From Trachythela sp. YZ-2020 (Eukaryota; Cnidaria; Anthozoa; Malacalcyonacea; Clavulariidae), in the NCBI GenBank assembly GCA_016169945.1, contig JADLSH010000395.1, positions 5,670,001-5,734,000 on the forward strand: 64,000 bases of DNA, read 5' to 3'. The position numbers were made by a program, and so were the translations under genes. Every line of letters begins with the position of its first letter. Position 1 is the first letter of the stretch. The notes beneath the pieces are model-generated. The model searched no databases and was not told the origin of the DNA. It was given only the letters and a program-made list of their open reading frames with translations. Below, piece by piece: positions 23,515 to 35,305 of the stretch.

Positions 23515-23672
23515 TTGCGGTTAACGCTTGGCAATTGGACTCTGTAGCTCAGTGGTCAGAGCGCTGCACCGGAATCGCAGGACCGCAGGGAGGATTTTTC
23601 GCAACTGTTCCTGTTCAGGTCTAAAATATTGTATATATATTATTTCACTCGAACTATCCAGCACCTAACCTT
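23515..23672 (+). repeat. tRNA-derived SINE, copy 2 (box B deleted)
   Basis: This shares CTTGCGGTTAACGCT, TCTGTAGCTCAG, AGAGCGCTGCACCGGAATCG and the TTCGCAACTG body with the copy at 21231. The segment holding box B is deleted around 23590. Direct orientation matches copy 1, and the two flank the Gypsy remnant. Confidence 0.7.
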
Positions 23673-23847
23673 CTACCTTAAGATCTAAATATCGTCTTAC
23701 TTTGACTTTCCTGATTTAAAGGTGCAAAAAAGATACATTGACGGTCTGATCGGCCCAAGGGAGGAAGATGTTGTACTTTGTTGTAAAGTTTTTACATGTT
23801 GTTAAGGAGTTGATCCAGTATGTTTGCGCCACGAGTAGGGGCGTGCA

Positions 23848-24492
23848 CTACCTTACGTAGACTAACCTCTGGCATATTTGACTTGGATTTAAATTATTAA
23901 AGTCCCCAGTAATGACTATGCCTGCTGAAGGTCTCTCTTTAAGTATAGTTAAGTATAGAGGACTTTCCTTGGCTTCGTTGGCGGACTTTCCCGGGGGGAA
24001 ATATATTCCAGCAGTTATTATACAACTATAAGGCCTTGGCAGTCTAGTCGGATTGTGCAAAAGCCAAAGCACTTCCTTATCGCCTGTCTCAAGATTTTGA
24101 AGTCTCTTAGTTGGTATAGAGTTATGTATATAAGCAAGGATACCGCCCCCAGGAGTAGACCTGTCTTTGCGGAACGCATTAAAAGATCGACCAAAATTAA
24201 TAGCGGACGAGGGAATACAATCTGATAGCCATGATTCCGTCGCAATAGTTACGCTAGCATTGTTTAATTCTACAACACTCATAAGTTCGTCAGTTTTGTT
24301 AGTTATGTGACAGGCATTGGTGACAAGGAAAGAAGGCAGTTTTGATTTAACTTTGGTACCCATATTAACATAAATGCAATTCGAGGGTACATGGCCGTTA
24401 CTCTTATGCTCGGTATTTTTTTTGTTTTGAAAAGGTAGGCCGATGAATAGTCCTGACGGGGATACTATTGAAGCTATACAAGCAATCCTCAT
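23848..24492 (-). pseudogene. LINE endonuclease fragment (LINE-C, 5' part)
   Basis: On minus the frame reads through LPSFLVTNACHI, VTIATESWLSD, FRKDRSTPGGGILAYI, YFPPGKSANEA and IVITGDFNNLNPSQIC. These are the ordered APE endonuclease blocks. It breaks off after the GDFN block near 23850. It lies downstream, in the minus-strand sense, of the RT fragment at 24820-25862. The two are therefore either separate copies or a rearranged one. Confidence 0.75.
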
Positions 24493-24799
24493 TTCCTGTA
24501 TAACCTGGTATACCTGATTCTACAGCTGTAACTACACAAATATTCCTGTCATTGTCATATGACGTACCGACTCTAGGTAATTGTCCCAATCCTGCCTCCG
24601 GCGCCACCGGGGTTGCATGTATACGAAAAACATCCGAGAAGTTTCTCCCTCTCTGTGAAATAAATTATACATACTATTATGCAACTACTGCATGCGTTTA
24701 TAAGTTAAAAATGAGTATAATTTACGTATATACAAGCTAAAAATTTTATCCGTAAACATTAAAAAGCAATATCATAGGCAATACGAAATAAATAAGTTT

Positions 24800-25862
24800 T
24801 TAAATGTTTCTTAAATGTACTAAGTGAGTTTAAATAGCCTTAATTCTTTAGAAAGGCGATTCCACAGTTTCGGTGCAGCAAATTTAAACGCTCTGTCTCC
24901 GATTGAATCGAGTGACTTGTCAGACGGCACAGCAATGATTATTTCATTACTTGATCGAAGATTATAGTTAGGCTGTACCCTGATTTGAATTAAATCACGC
25001 AGGTAATCAGGAGCCAATCCATGGATCGCTTGAAAAATTAAGGCGAGAATCTTAAATTCAATTCGAGATTTAACGGGTAGCCAGTGAAGCTCCTTTAAGA
25101 AAGGACTGATATGCACAAATTTTGGAACCATATAGACCAATCTGGCAGCAGCATTCTGAACTCTCTGTAGCTTTGCAATTTGATAAGCCGGTAGTCCGTA
25201 CATTACAGTAGTCAAGACGAGAAATTACAAGCGCATGAACGAGGGTGGCTGTAACATCCTTTGTTAAATATTTCCGAATATTGTACAGGAAGTAAAAAGA
25301 TGTTTTGCATAGTTTGTTAATTTGTTCATGAAAGGTCAAGTTGCTATCCATTGAGACTCCTAAATTTACGAGCTTAGGGGAAGGAAGTATACTCTTCTCA
25401 CCAACTGAAATATAGTTAAGGTCTACTTTGGCCAATTGCTGTCGTGTTTCAATTAACATGCATTCTGTCTTACCATCATTCATTTTTAATTTACTTCCAG
25501 CCAACTAGTCACGCAGATTTAAAATGCAGTTTTCCGTTTCCTCGACTGCTAATTCCTGTTCACTAGCGCAATTTGGATTTAATGAGCAATACAGTTGAGT
25601 ATCATCAGCGTAACCATGAGCTCCTTGTGAATAGTTATCAATAACAGAGAACATCTCGCTTGCATAAATGATAAAGAGCAGCGGACCGAGGCAGGAACCC
25701 TGAGGAACACCATAATTTAGAGTAAATTCTTGGAGATTGAACCGTCGACATGGATGCGTATTTTCCTATTCGTCAGGTAAGACTCGAACCAAGAAAGGGC
25801 GGTACCATTAATTCCAAGGTTGTACTTCAAACGATTTAACAGTATGGTGTTGTTTGTCTAAA
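24800..25862 (-). pseudogene. LINE RT and C-terminal fragment (5'-truncated)
   Basis: From about 25862 downward on minus: ILLNRLKYNLGINGTALSWF, YGVPQGSCLGPLLFIIYA, GYADDTQLYCS (catalytic YADD at about 25605), a stop near 25508, KLKMNDGKTECMLI, then the C-terminal domain RVQNAAARLV, ELHWLPVKSRIEF and FAAPKLWNRL. Frameshifts occur near 25215-25150. It lacks the endonuclease and the first RT blocks, which is typical of 5' truncation. The same family continues at 63000-64000, which has nearly the same motifs (DGKTEFVIIGTRQQLAK). Confidence 0.8.
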
Positions 25863-26149
25863 TTGTCCCTCCTGGTAATATGCATTGGAATGAGCTTGGT
25901 TTGATTTTGATTTGCCTTGTTTTCGTACGTACATATTTCAATATTACAACCAGTTACATCTAACAGTTTGAAGGAGGTTGATATTTGTTAATCTAGTTAT
26001 ATAAGAAGAATTTTGAATATATTTTTTGAAAGACGCATAAGACCTACTAGTAGGTTTTACTATTAGACCTACTGGTAGGGAAGATTATTCCACACTTCTA
26101 TTCCTTTGTTTGCAAGAGTGTGTTTTGTATAATTTGTTCTATAACTCAT

Positions 26150-26968
26150 TTTATTATTATTATTATTATAAAAATGAGTAGGATATGGAGTAGTAAAAAG
26201 CTATGAGATATTAAGATTTAATTTGTTCACCTTTCAAAGTATTGATTTAACATGCTACGCTTTAATTTTGTTTTAAATGTTATTAACGGAAGTTTTTTCA
26301 ATTCTTTATCTAAACTATTCCATAACATCACAGCTCTATATCTGAAACTTCTCTGTCCTGTTGTGGTTGAGCATGAGGGGATGTGTAGTGAGTTATTGTT
26401 TCTTGTCACACGATCGTTTAATTCCATTCGTTTGTGAAATAGGTCAGCCAGATATGAAGGAGCTAGGCCGTTCATGCATTTATAAATCACAACCATGTCT
26501 CTATACGGCAGGTGTTCTTTAACAGGAAGCCAACCAATATCACGTAGAACTGGTGTAATATGATCGATTTTTTTACCGTTAGCTATAATTCTGCACGCAA
26601 AATTCTGGACAGCTTGTAATTTATTTATGTTTGATGAGCTCGTATTTGACCAGACTGTAGAACAATAATATAATTTGCCCATGACCACAGCGCAAATAAT
26701 GTAGATCAACGTATTTCGGTCGAAGCAGTGTTTGACGCGGTTTATTTGGCAAAGTTTCGCCATACACGCTGATGTGAGATGACTGATGTGCTTATTATAA
26801 GTCAAATTACAGTCTAGGGTCATTCCAAGATCATTTGTAAAAGTGACAGGTCAATTGTTTTATTTAAAAAATTCAAAGACATATTTTCTGGCAATGAGTT
26901 CAGCAACTGTCGTGTTCCAACTAGGAGAAACTTGGTTTTTCCGGGATTAATTAATAGCGCGTTTTTAC
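26150..26968 (-). pseudogene. LINE-D RT C-terminal fragment with (TAA)n tail
   Basis: On minus: LINPGKTKFLLVGTRQ, a one-base shift near 26825, then GMTLDCNLTYNKHISH, KLQAVQNFACRI, DIGWLPVKEHLPYRD and FRYRAVMLWNSLDKE to the stop at 26227. A (TAA)n-like tract at 26150-26172 marks the 3' end. At about 26968 it abuts a plus-strand LINE fragment. Confidence 0.75.
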
Positions 26969-27525
26969 ATTTGTTTGTCAATGACCTGCCATCTGTCTTA
27001 ACTACAGCAGACATTACTTTGTACGCTGATGACAGCACTCCTTTTCAAACTGCACATAATGCCAAACTTGTATCTGACGATCTCCAGCATGACTTATCAA
27101 ATTTGGAAGAATGGGTCTCGAAAAATCGGCTAGTTCTTAACGTGGGAAAAACAAAAAGTATCTTGATTGGAAGCCGTCAAAGGGTAAAAGCTGCTCAACC
27201 GCTTACCTTATCCATCAATAGTAAATACGTCAACCAATATTCATGTGTAAAATTACTGGGAGTTCAGGTTGACGAAACCATTAGTTGGAAGCCACAGTGT
27301 GAAGATCTACTTAAAAAGTGTTCGAAAGCTCTTGGTTTGATATTCAGGTTCAGCAAATATATTCCACCAAAAACTCTAAACTAATCGCTGAGGCTCTTAT
27401 ATTGTCTAAACTGAATTACTGTTGCACAGTTTGGGGATCTGTTCAAAATCAAGAGTTGATTAATAATCTACAAAAACTCCAGAACAAGGCCGCCAGATTG
27501 ATTCTAGGCTATAAAGTTGATGAGA
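26969..27525 (+). pseudogene. LINE-E RT fragment
   Basis: The plus-strand frame reads FVNDLPSVLTTADITLYADD, WVSKNRLVLNVGKTKSILIG and ISWKPQCEDLLKKCSKALG. After a shift near 27370 it continues SKLNYCCTVWGSV, LQNKAARLILGYKVD. It contains the YADD box and the start of the C-terminal domain only. Both ends are abrupt junctions with minus-strand LINE sequence (about 26968 and 27525) and there is no 3' tail. This points to rearrangement and not to a simple insertion. Confidence 0.75.
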
Positions 27526-28057
27526 TTTCAAGGCGAAGATAGGACGATTGTTCGAGGCGACTTCGTGGTCCCCTTCTTTTAATACAGGAATGACTTCAGC
27601 TAGTTTCCAGTCGTCTGGGAACGTTGATGTGGTAAAGGAACAATTGATGATGTCAGTAATAGGACCAAGGACGACAGGAAGACAATCTTTTAGAACACTC
27701 ATACTTACTTTGTCGGGGCCTGGAGATTTATTAGAAGGCATGGAAATGATGATTCGTTCGACCTCAGTACACGATACAGGTGATAATTTAAACGTTTCAT
27801 GCAAGACATAGCCAGTTGGTATTGGAATAGGACTTGTGATTGATACGTCGAAATTATTGTCCAGGGCTAATTGAGCCGTAGCGTTTGCGGTTTTTTCTCC
27901 AACAGCGATAAAGAATTGGTTGAACTCATTTGCAATCAGTTCTGCCGCTTTACTATAACGTTGTATTGGTCTTTCTTTGGTAGGTATGCTCCGATTAATG
28001 ATTTTCCATAAAGATGCGGCGTTGTTTTTATGGGCTGAGACTTCGCCACGAACATAT
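27526..28057 (-). pseudogene. LINE-F, RT N-terminal part (downstream half, split by LINE-G)
   Basis: On minus from 28057: FIQYVRGEVSAHKNNAASLW, AELIANEFNQFFIAVGEK, SMPSNKSPGPDKVSMSVLKD and FPDDWKLAEVIPVLKEGD to NRP at about 27540. These are the linker and first RT blocks. The 5' end joins in register, across LINE-G, with the endonuclease half at 31049-31937. The sequence after NRP is lost where LINE-E begins. Confidence 0.75.
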
Positions 28058-30780
28058 TGAATGAAACTAGACTGGATTCATCTATCTCGGATGGTCTAGT
28101 CAAAATTCGTGGCTACGATATCGTCAGAAACGACAGATCACGTAGAGGGGGAGGTGTTTGTATCTACCTCCGTAGTACTATCAGTTATAAAATCCGAAAT
28201 GATCTGGTCCCTGATGATATTGAAGCAATTTGTTTGGAAATTTCTAAACCAAATTCTCGAAACTTTATCGTTGCATCCGTTTATCGTCCACCGAGCTCTA
28301 CATCTGAGTTTTTCTTAACATTTGAAAAAATGATTAAAATGATTGATGACGAAAATAAAGAACTTCACATCCTAGGAGACCTAAATTGTAATATGTTGGC
28401 CAATATTTCTAATCAACCAACTAAAACACTTAAAGGAATTCTTGAAACATATCAATTATCTCAGCTCATTACTGAGGCTACACGAATAACGACTAGTTCC
28501 TGCACTCTTATAGATCATTATATAACATCTATGCCAGAAAAAATTGTTCAGTCTGGAGTAATACACACAGGAATTAGTGACCATAGCTTAATCTATGGTA
28601 TTAGGAAAATAAATCCTGTTTTAAGTACCCGAATAAAAAGGTCGAAGTTAGAAACATGAAAAGATTTAATGAAGAGCGTTTTAATGAGGATCTTCTTACC
28701 CAATCTTGGGAACAAATTGTACTAAAGTCAGATACAGATTCTATGTGGGCCTGTTGGAAGGAACTATTTCTGGAAGTTCTTGATAAACATGCCCCAATTC
28801 AACATATTAGAAAACGGTCGTCTAGTGTCCCGTGGGTTACCGCAGATATTAAAAAACTTATATTTGAAAGAGATAAAAAGAAACGTAAAGCAATTATTAC
28901 TAAACAAAGTACCGATTGGGATGTGTACAAAACATCCAGGAATCTGGTCAATATTGCTTTACGACATGCTAAGGCTGAATATTATCGTAACAAAATAGCT
29001 CAACAAAATAATAATCCTAAAGAGGCATGGAAAACAATCAATGATTTATTAGGCCGATCTTCTAATGAGACCATTGTAAATGAATTGAAGATTAATGATT
29101 CTAAAATTACTTCTAATGAAGAAATAGCTAATGCCTTTAATGAATATTTCACCAATATTGGCCCTAGCCTGGCTAATTCTATCGACGAATCCAATACCTC
29201 GTTTAAAACATTTGTAAAATCTGCTGAATCTAAAATGGATCGTTTTAGGCTGGTGTCAGTGGGTAAAGTAGTTAAGCTTTTGAAAGGCTTATCAAATTGT
29301 AAAGCAGCTGGTCTTGATAAAATATCTGGTAAAATTTTAAAAGTTGCTGCTAATACTATTGCCCCATCACTTACGCATATTTTTAATCATGGCTTGATTT
29401 CAAATTGCTTTCCATATGAATGGAAAATGGCAAGACTTGTACCAATTCACAAAAAAGGCCCGCGGAATTTAACAGAGAATTATAGGCCAATTTCAATCTT
29501 GCCTTCAATTAGCAAAATAATGGAAGAATAATGTATGACCATATATACCAATATCTTAGTGACAACTCTTTACTTTCTGAACACCAATTTGGCTTTCGCA
29601 AATTTCACTCCACTGCTTCGGCACTACTAGATAGTACGAACAGTTGGTATGTTAATATGGACAGGAAAAAGTTTAATTTGGTTGTTTTGTTAGATCTTAA
29701 GAAGGCATTTGATACAATCGACCATGGTATTCTGTTGAGCAAATTAGAACTTTATGGCATAACGGGAAGTGCTCTGTCGATGATACGTTCATACTTATCT
29801 GATCGTAATAAAAAATGTCAGTTGGGTGACCTTATGTCAACTGAAAGGCGTGTTACATGTGGTATTCCTCAAGGGTCTATTCTTGGCCCTCTCTTTTTCC
29901 TTGTATACATAAATGATCTTCCAGAATGTTTAAATCAGGCTACTCCTCGGCTGTTTGCCGACGATACTAATCTTACAGTAGCTGGTGAAAGTATTCAGGA
30001 AATTGAGTTGAACATGAATAGTGATCTTGCATGCATAAATGAGTGGCTTTTGGCCAATAAACTGAGCCTTAATGTTACAAAAACAGAATTTATACTCATA
30101 GGTTCAGCTCATAAACTAAACAACCTTGTTACACAGCCAGATCTCAAAATTAATCATAAAAAAATTAAACAAGTCTGTAACGCTACCGTACTTGGAGTAG
30201 AACTTAATGATAAATTATCTTGGAATAGACACATTGATAAAGTTGCTAAAAAGTTACCTCGGGAATAGGAGCTATCAGGAAAATTCGTGATTTCGTTGAT
30301 CGAGACACTTTGATTTCTATCTACAATGCCTTAATTAATCCTCATTTTGATTATTGCAGTGAGGTATGGGATACCTTGGGTGTCGGACTTTCAAACAGGC
30401 TTCAAAAACTCCAAAATAGAGCTGCTAGAGTCATAATGAACTTTGGAAATGATATTTCTGGACCAGAAGCAATAAAAGCGTTAGGATGGGAAACTCTTGA
30501 GACTCGACGAGCCAAGTCCAAAGCAAAAACAATGTACAAGGTTTTAAATAACCTGGCTCCGAGCTCGCTTGCGGAACTGTTTGAACAAAAGAGAAATATT
30601 ACTCAATACGACCTCAGGGGCTCTTCTACCTCGCTGCAGTTGCCTCAACCAAAAACTGAAAAGTTAAAGAAACGTTTCTCATACGATGGAGCTAGAGTTT
30701 GGAATTCTCTACCTGCAGATGTGCGTAATTCGGATACATTGACAATATTCAAAAACGGAATTCGTGCTCATACCTCCTAA
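28058..30780 (+). pseudogene. LINE-G ORF2: endonuclease plus reverse transcriptase
   Basis: The endonuclease (28058-28630) has NETRLD, RRGGGVCIYLR, VASVYRPPSSTSEF, LGDLNCNM and GISDHSLIYG. The RT follows with AAGLDKISGKILK, NYRPISILPSISKI, LLDLKKAFDTIDH, CGIPQGSILGPLFFLVYINDL and LFADD at about 29955. The C-terminal domain includes RLQKLQNRAARVI and YDGARVWNSLP and stops at 30778-30780. Three shifts, near 28655, 29530 and 30265, break the frame; otherwise every block is present. It belongs to the same family as LINE-J and LINE-K (shared NETRLD, DDENKE and LGDLN contexts). Confidence 0.85.
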
Positions 30781-30953
30781 AATTTTTTTCTAAATTAAAT
30801 TCTATTCTTCTGTAATTCAATTTTTAAATTTATGCATGCCTTATTTGTCATACTGGTGTTCAGCATAGCGTATCGTAGATGTGGTTCATTGTACTATATA
30901 ATATGTATGTAATGTATATAATTGTATAATATTATGTTCTTAAATATGTTATT

Positions 30954-31003
30954 CACACGCCCCTCGTGGAAACCAGCTTTAAAGTTGACGAGGCTAGCGT
31001 GTG
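30954..31003 (+). ncRNA. LINE-G 3'-terminal hairpin
   Basis: The outer stem is CACACGC with GCGTGTG, the middle stem CCTCGT with ACGAGG, and the inner part CAGCTTTAAAGTTG is nearly self-complementary. It is followed by AAATAAAGTTTTAC and (CTA)n. The same architecture with compensatory base changes is found at 51309-51354 and 56241-56289. It is probably the RT-recognition structure for template choice. Confidence 0.75.
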
Positions 31004-31048
31004 ACTTTTAAATAAAGTTTTACTACTACACTACTACTACTACTACTA

Positions 31049-31937
31049 TTCTTTCTCTGCTTTTTTAGAGCAGTTTTGACTGATTGTCTTGCGTGTTTAT
31101 AAGATCTCCAATCTATAATGTCACGTGTAAGTTGAAATTGTCGATGGTCATTACGACGTCTATTAATGATCTACTAGTTCCAGTAATCCTTGTGGGTGAA
31201 GTAATCACTTGCTTAAGATTCAACTCGGAAACAAAATTTGTCAATGCTAGTCCATCATGGTTTTCCTGTAAAAGATTACAGTTTAGATCGCCTAGGATTG
31301 TAATAGGCTTATTGAACGTTAAAGCATGGATCAACGAAGGTTTCAGGTAGTCCTCAAAACAGGAAACAGGACAGTCAGGCGGTCTGTAAGTGACATTACA
31401 AATGACCTCAGCTTTTTATATTGAACTTGTATCCAAATTTGTTGAAACCAGGTTATGGAGGTACTCGACAAGTCTTTTAAGATGTGCGCTTTCAACGGGG
31501 TACGGATATACGCGCAAACGCTCCCTACCACGTTTACCAAGTCGGTCAAGTCTGAGTAATTTATAACCTTCTATTTCAACTTCCACATTTTTAACTGATG
31601 TATTCAGCCATGTTTCTGACAACGTAATTATATGGTAGTTTTTTCCCCGGATAAACTCATGAAGTTGGAGGAAATGATTTCTGTTTTTTAGAGACCGGAT
31701 ATTTAAATGAATAAGTGTTAATTTATTTGGAATGCTCGAATTATTCGACGGATATGTCGATGAATTATTAGCTAAGTTACCAGGTGAAGGAATTTTACAT
31801 TCTTTAGTAGTACATATTTGAATGCAATTCGAGCTAGTATATCCTCGACTCATAGGGACATGGCGACATTTACGGAATTGTGTGACTCTAGCTTCTATAG
31901 GATATGCGATTCTAGCCATTAAACATACGTGGAACAA
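31049..31937 (-). pseudogene. LINE-F, endonuclease part (upstream half)
   Basis: On minus from about 31937: LTLIHLNIRSLKNRNHFLQL, IITLSETWLNTSVKN, LLRLDRLGKRG, then after shifts near 31500-31340 ITILGDLNCNLLQENHDG and SPTRITGTSRSLIDVVMT. It ends in DIIDWRSYKHARQSVK, which continues across LINE-G at 28057. These are APE endonuclease blocks in order. Confidence 0.75.
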
Positions 31938-31989
31938 ATTCCCGAGGGGGTCTTGGTATGTAGCAATGATGAGTTTCTTGTGTCATTAC

Positions 31990-32455
31990 TGTGAATTTAC
32001 TTGAAATACGTTGAGATACATTAGTAAGTCTTTAAAAATTGGCTCAGAGCTATCAAAATATGATTTGAAAGTCATAAGCCTTACAATTTTCTTCTGAATA
32101 TTTACTAATTTTTGAATACGAGATTTGTATGTATTTCCCCAGATTAAGTTACCATATATTAGATATGAATAGATCAAGGCATAATATATTAATTTTAAAG
32201 AATTTAAGTTTGTGAAATGTCAAATATTGGAAATAATTGCTGCAGATTTCATAATCTGCTTAGGAATCCATTTCAAGTGCGATTTCCATGTTAAAAACTC
32301 ATAAATGACAATTCCTAGAAATGTGATGTTTTTTACTAATTGTTTTACTTTTTCATTATTTATTGTTGTTTAGGTTTCTTATTTTTTGGTCTAAAAAGAA
32401 TAAAATTTGTTTTTTTTTCAGTGTTAATGGATAGTTTATTAACTTTCAACTCCAT
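31990..32455 (-). pseudogene. LINE-H, RT C-terminal part (downstream half, split by LINE-I)
   Basis: On minus from about 32450: LKVNKLSINTEK, a poly-A-rich frameshifted stretch, FILFRPKNKK, KSHLKWIPKQIMKSAAIISN, then IYSYLIYGNLIWGNTYKSRI and VNIQKKIVRLMTFKSYF. This is the region after the FADD box. It continues from the other half at 34849-35225. Confidence 0.7.
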
Positions 32456-34659
32456 CAACAACCTAAACAATCCTCCGAACGTGTGGTCTATAATTATGCT
32501 AAGGGTGATTTCGTTGGCCTATTTAACAGTCTAAGGAACACTCCACTAGTTGATACAGTCCTAAACGAAAGTAACAACGTTAATCTTGCCTGGGCTAAGT
32601 GGAAGAACGCTTTCCTCGCCGCTGTTGACCTTTTCATCCCCAAAACAAAGCTCAAGCGTTCTTTTACACCCCCATACATCACCAAGGACTTACTTCACGC
32701 CATTAAGATGAAAGAGTCACTAAGAAGAAAGGCTAAGGCTAAGAACTCGCCTGAACTTTGGAAGAAATTCCGCAAAACTCGGCAACACGTCAAGTGTTGG
32801 ATAAATTCCAAGAAGAGAGAATATCTCTCTGGACTGTCCGAAAATGTGTATAATAACCCTAAATCATTCTGGAGATTCTTTAAATGTAAATCCTCGAAAT
32901 CCTCGATCCCTGACGTGATGAAGTTGGAAGGTCAGAAACTTTTTTCTGCAAAGGAAAAAGCGGATGGCTTTAACCAATTTTTTACGTCAGTCTTCACCTC
33001 CGACACAAGTTCTTCACCCCTTTTCACTCCCTCTAGTTCAGCTTCTAACTCTCTTGACTCACTAAATGTATCTGAATCCGATGTTCAGTCTTTGTTGTCC
33101 AATTTGTCACCCTCTAAGGCTACTGGTCCTGATGGTATTCCAGCTTACCTTCTAAAGCGATGTTCTGAGGTAATTGCCCCTTCTTTGACTGCTCTCTTTA
33201 AGTTATCTCTTCAGCAGGGTGTTTTTCCTTCTGAATGGAAAGTTGCTAATGTTGTGCCTATACCCAAAAAGGGTGACACTCATGAGGTCACTAACTACAG
33301 ACCAGTTTCCTTACTCTCTCAAGTCTCAAAAGTTCTTGAACGTTTAATTTTCAATCAGGTTTCTTCTTTTGTTGAAAACTCCTTGTACGATCTTCAACAC
33401 GGCTTTCGTTGCAAAGGTCGTGTGTTACTCAACTTTTGAGTGTACTTCACGACCTTGGTCGTACTCTTGACTCTGGAAAGGAAACAGACCTGATTTATCT
33501 CGACTTTGCTAAAGCGTTTGACTCGGTGTCCCATAGCAAACTTTTGTTCAAACTTAAATCGTTTGGAATCTCAGGTCCACTTCTTAACTGGTTTGCTGAT
33601 TACCTTCGTGATCGCAAACAGTGTGTTGTCGTTGAAGGAGCTTCCTCATCTTATCTTAATGTTACCTCTGGGGTGCCACAAGGTAGTGTAATAGGTCCTC
33701 TCTTATTCATTCTTTATGTTAATGACCTTCCAGAGGTAACCAATAATAGTACCGTTGCACTTTTTGCTGATGACAGCAAGTGTTATCGTGCTATGCGATC
33801 ACCAGTTGATCGTGATCTCCTTCAGCTTGACCTGGACGCTATGTCCAACTGGAAAATGAAATTTAATGTCTCGAAGACGCTCCTACTTAGGATATCCCGC
33901 AAACGTAACCCTCCAACTCATTGCTACTTTCTTAACAACGATCCAGTTAAGAGCATAGCTAACCAAGTAGACTTGGGTGTTGTTATCAGTAATGACCTGA
34001 AGTGGTCCCCTCACATCGCCAGCTGCACTGCAAAAGCCAATCGTATGCTTGGTTTTCTTCGTAGGAATTGTACGCAAATGTCTGATATTCGCTTCCGTAG
34101 GCTTCTTTATCTTGCTCTCATCCGATCTCATCTGTCATATGGTAGTGAGATCTGGGCACCCCAAGGGTCGTCACGTGATCTTGCGATCATCGAGGGTGTT
34201 CAAAGACGAGCTAGTAAATTTATCCTTCAGGATTATGAGCTGCCATATCCTGAACGCCTTAAGAAGCTTAATCTATTACCAATATCCTACTGGTTGGAAC
34301 TAAAGGATCTCGTCTTCTTTTTTAAATGTAAGCATGGTCTCTTCGACCTAGATATCTCCTCTTTCGTCACTTTTTCTTCAAACAGCTTGTCTCACACCCG
34401 TTCAAGTTCGGACAACTTGCTTCATGTTAATCATTGCAGGACTTCTCTCTTTAGGAACTCTTTTTTCAACCGAATTGTCTTTCTCTGGAATAATCTCTCT
34501 CCCACCATTCGTAATAGTTCATCCGTTTCCTCCTTTAAAAACAGACTAACTGTCCATTACTCTTCTCTACTTCATTCATCTTTCGATGTAAACAGAATGC
34601 GCACTTGGAAAACATTCTGTTCTAAGTGCCGCTCTTTCAACTTAAGCTGTTGTTCGTAA
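32456..34659 (+). pseudogene. LINE-I ORF2 reverse transcriptase
   Basis: Linker (WKKFRKTRQHVKCWI, NPKSFWRFFKCKSS), RT blocks KATGPDGIPAYLLKRC, NYRPVSLLSQVSKVLER and QHGFR, a one-base shift near 33415, then RSCVTQLLSVLHDLG, IYLDFAKAFDSVSHSKLL, SGVPQGSVIGPLLFILYVNDL and LFADDSK (catalytic FADD at about 33765). The C-terminal domain has VQRRASKFIL and NRIVFLWNNLSPTIRN and stops at 34657-34659. Only one shift separates 32456-34659 from an open frame, so this is one of the better preserved RTs here. The endonuclease is absent through truncation. Confidence 0.85.
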
Positions 34660-34848
34660 TTCGTCATGTTTTCTGTAAATATTATATTTGTTCTCGTCTT
34701 TGATTTATGTTTGTTATAGTTTGTTTTCATAAAGGTTGATCTTCACATGGGGCTATTCATGTCCTGTTGACCATACCTTCAACCATATTATGTAGTGGTT
34801 TAATCTATTTTATGTATGGTTGTAAAGTTAATAAATAAATAAATAATC
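32456..34848 (+). mobile_element. LINE-I insertion, 5'-truncated, inside LINE-H
   Basis: This plus-strand element begins abruptly in the ORF2 linker, carries a near-intact RT, a 3' UTR (34660-34820) and an AATAAATAAATAAATAA tail (about 34830-34848). On both sides the minus-strand LINE-H resumes: FADDTNILSSH on the right and VNKLSINTEK on the left, which are consecutive RT segments. The nested order is therefore clear. Confidence 0.8.
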
Positions 34849-35230
34849 TTATTCATCTCATTTTGAATAATTTCATTTAAAGCCTTAAGACACTTATGAC
34901 TAGAAAGTATGTTCGTGTCATCCGCAAATAAAACAAGTGAAACAAGCTTACTGCAATTTTGAATATCATTTATATATAGAATAAACAATAGAGGACCTAA
35001 TGGTAATTTCCTCAGATTGTACGTCGCCATATTTTACAATTTGCTTTCAATTGAAAATATAATTTTCAAACCATTTTTTGGCCACACCCCTTATACCATA
35101 ATGCCATAATGTTCTAATTTTCTTATCAGAATTTTGTAATTAATCGTATCAAATGCCTTTGACAAATCAAGGAAAATACCAACTGAGTATTTACCTTCGT
35201 CAATATGCAATTCCAGCTTTTAATTTATGC
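34849..35230 (-). pseudogene. LINE-H, RT core part (upstream half)
   Basis: On minus from about 35225: [20 protein letters not shown] with damage nearby, then PLGPLLFILYINDI, LVLFADDTNILSSHKCLK and NEIIQNEMNK, ending at the LINE-I tail. The catalytic FADD is at about 34920. The 5' end is truncated close to 35230. Confidence 0.7.
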
Positions 35231-35294
35231 GCGCAGGGGGGGATGGGAAGTAAGGTATCATATTGCTGATTATGCTGAAAAAGATAATGGAAAG

Positions 35295-35305
35295 AAATGG
35301 CGGCC
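35295..35305 (+). promoter_or_regulatory. YY1-like motif upstream of THAP gene
   Basis: AAATGGCGGCC. Similar ATGGCGGCC motifs lie at 44372-44380 and 44425-44436, around the 5' end of the oppositely oriented SWIM/YqaJ gene. YY1 motifs of this form mark 5' ends of many animal genes. Confidence 0.35.

Larger units (their letters stand above)
28058..31048 (+). mobile_element. LINE-G insertion, 5'-truncated, inside LINE-F
   Basis: It starts abruptly in the endonuclease (NETRLDSSIS), contains the rest of ORF2, a 3' UTR with the covarying hairpin at 30954-31003, AATAAAG and a terminal (CTA)n at 31020-31048. Both flanks are LINE-F in the opposite orientation and can be read as one coding frame across the insertion. 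This is a textbook 5'-truncated LINE insertion of about 2.99 kb. Confidence 0.8.
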
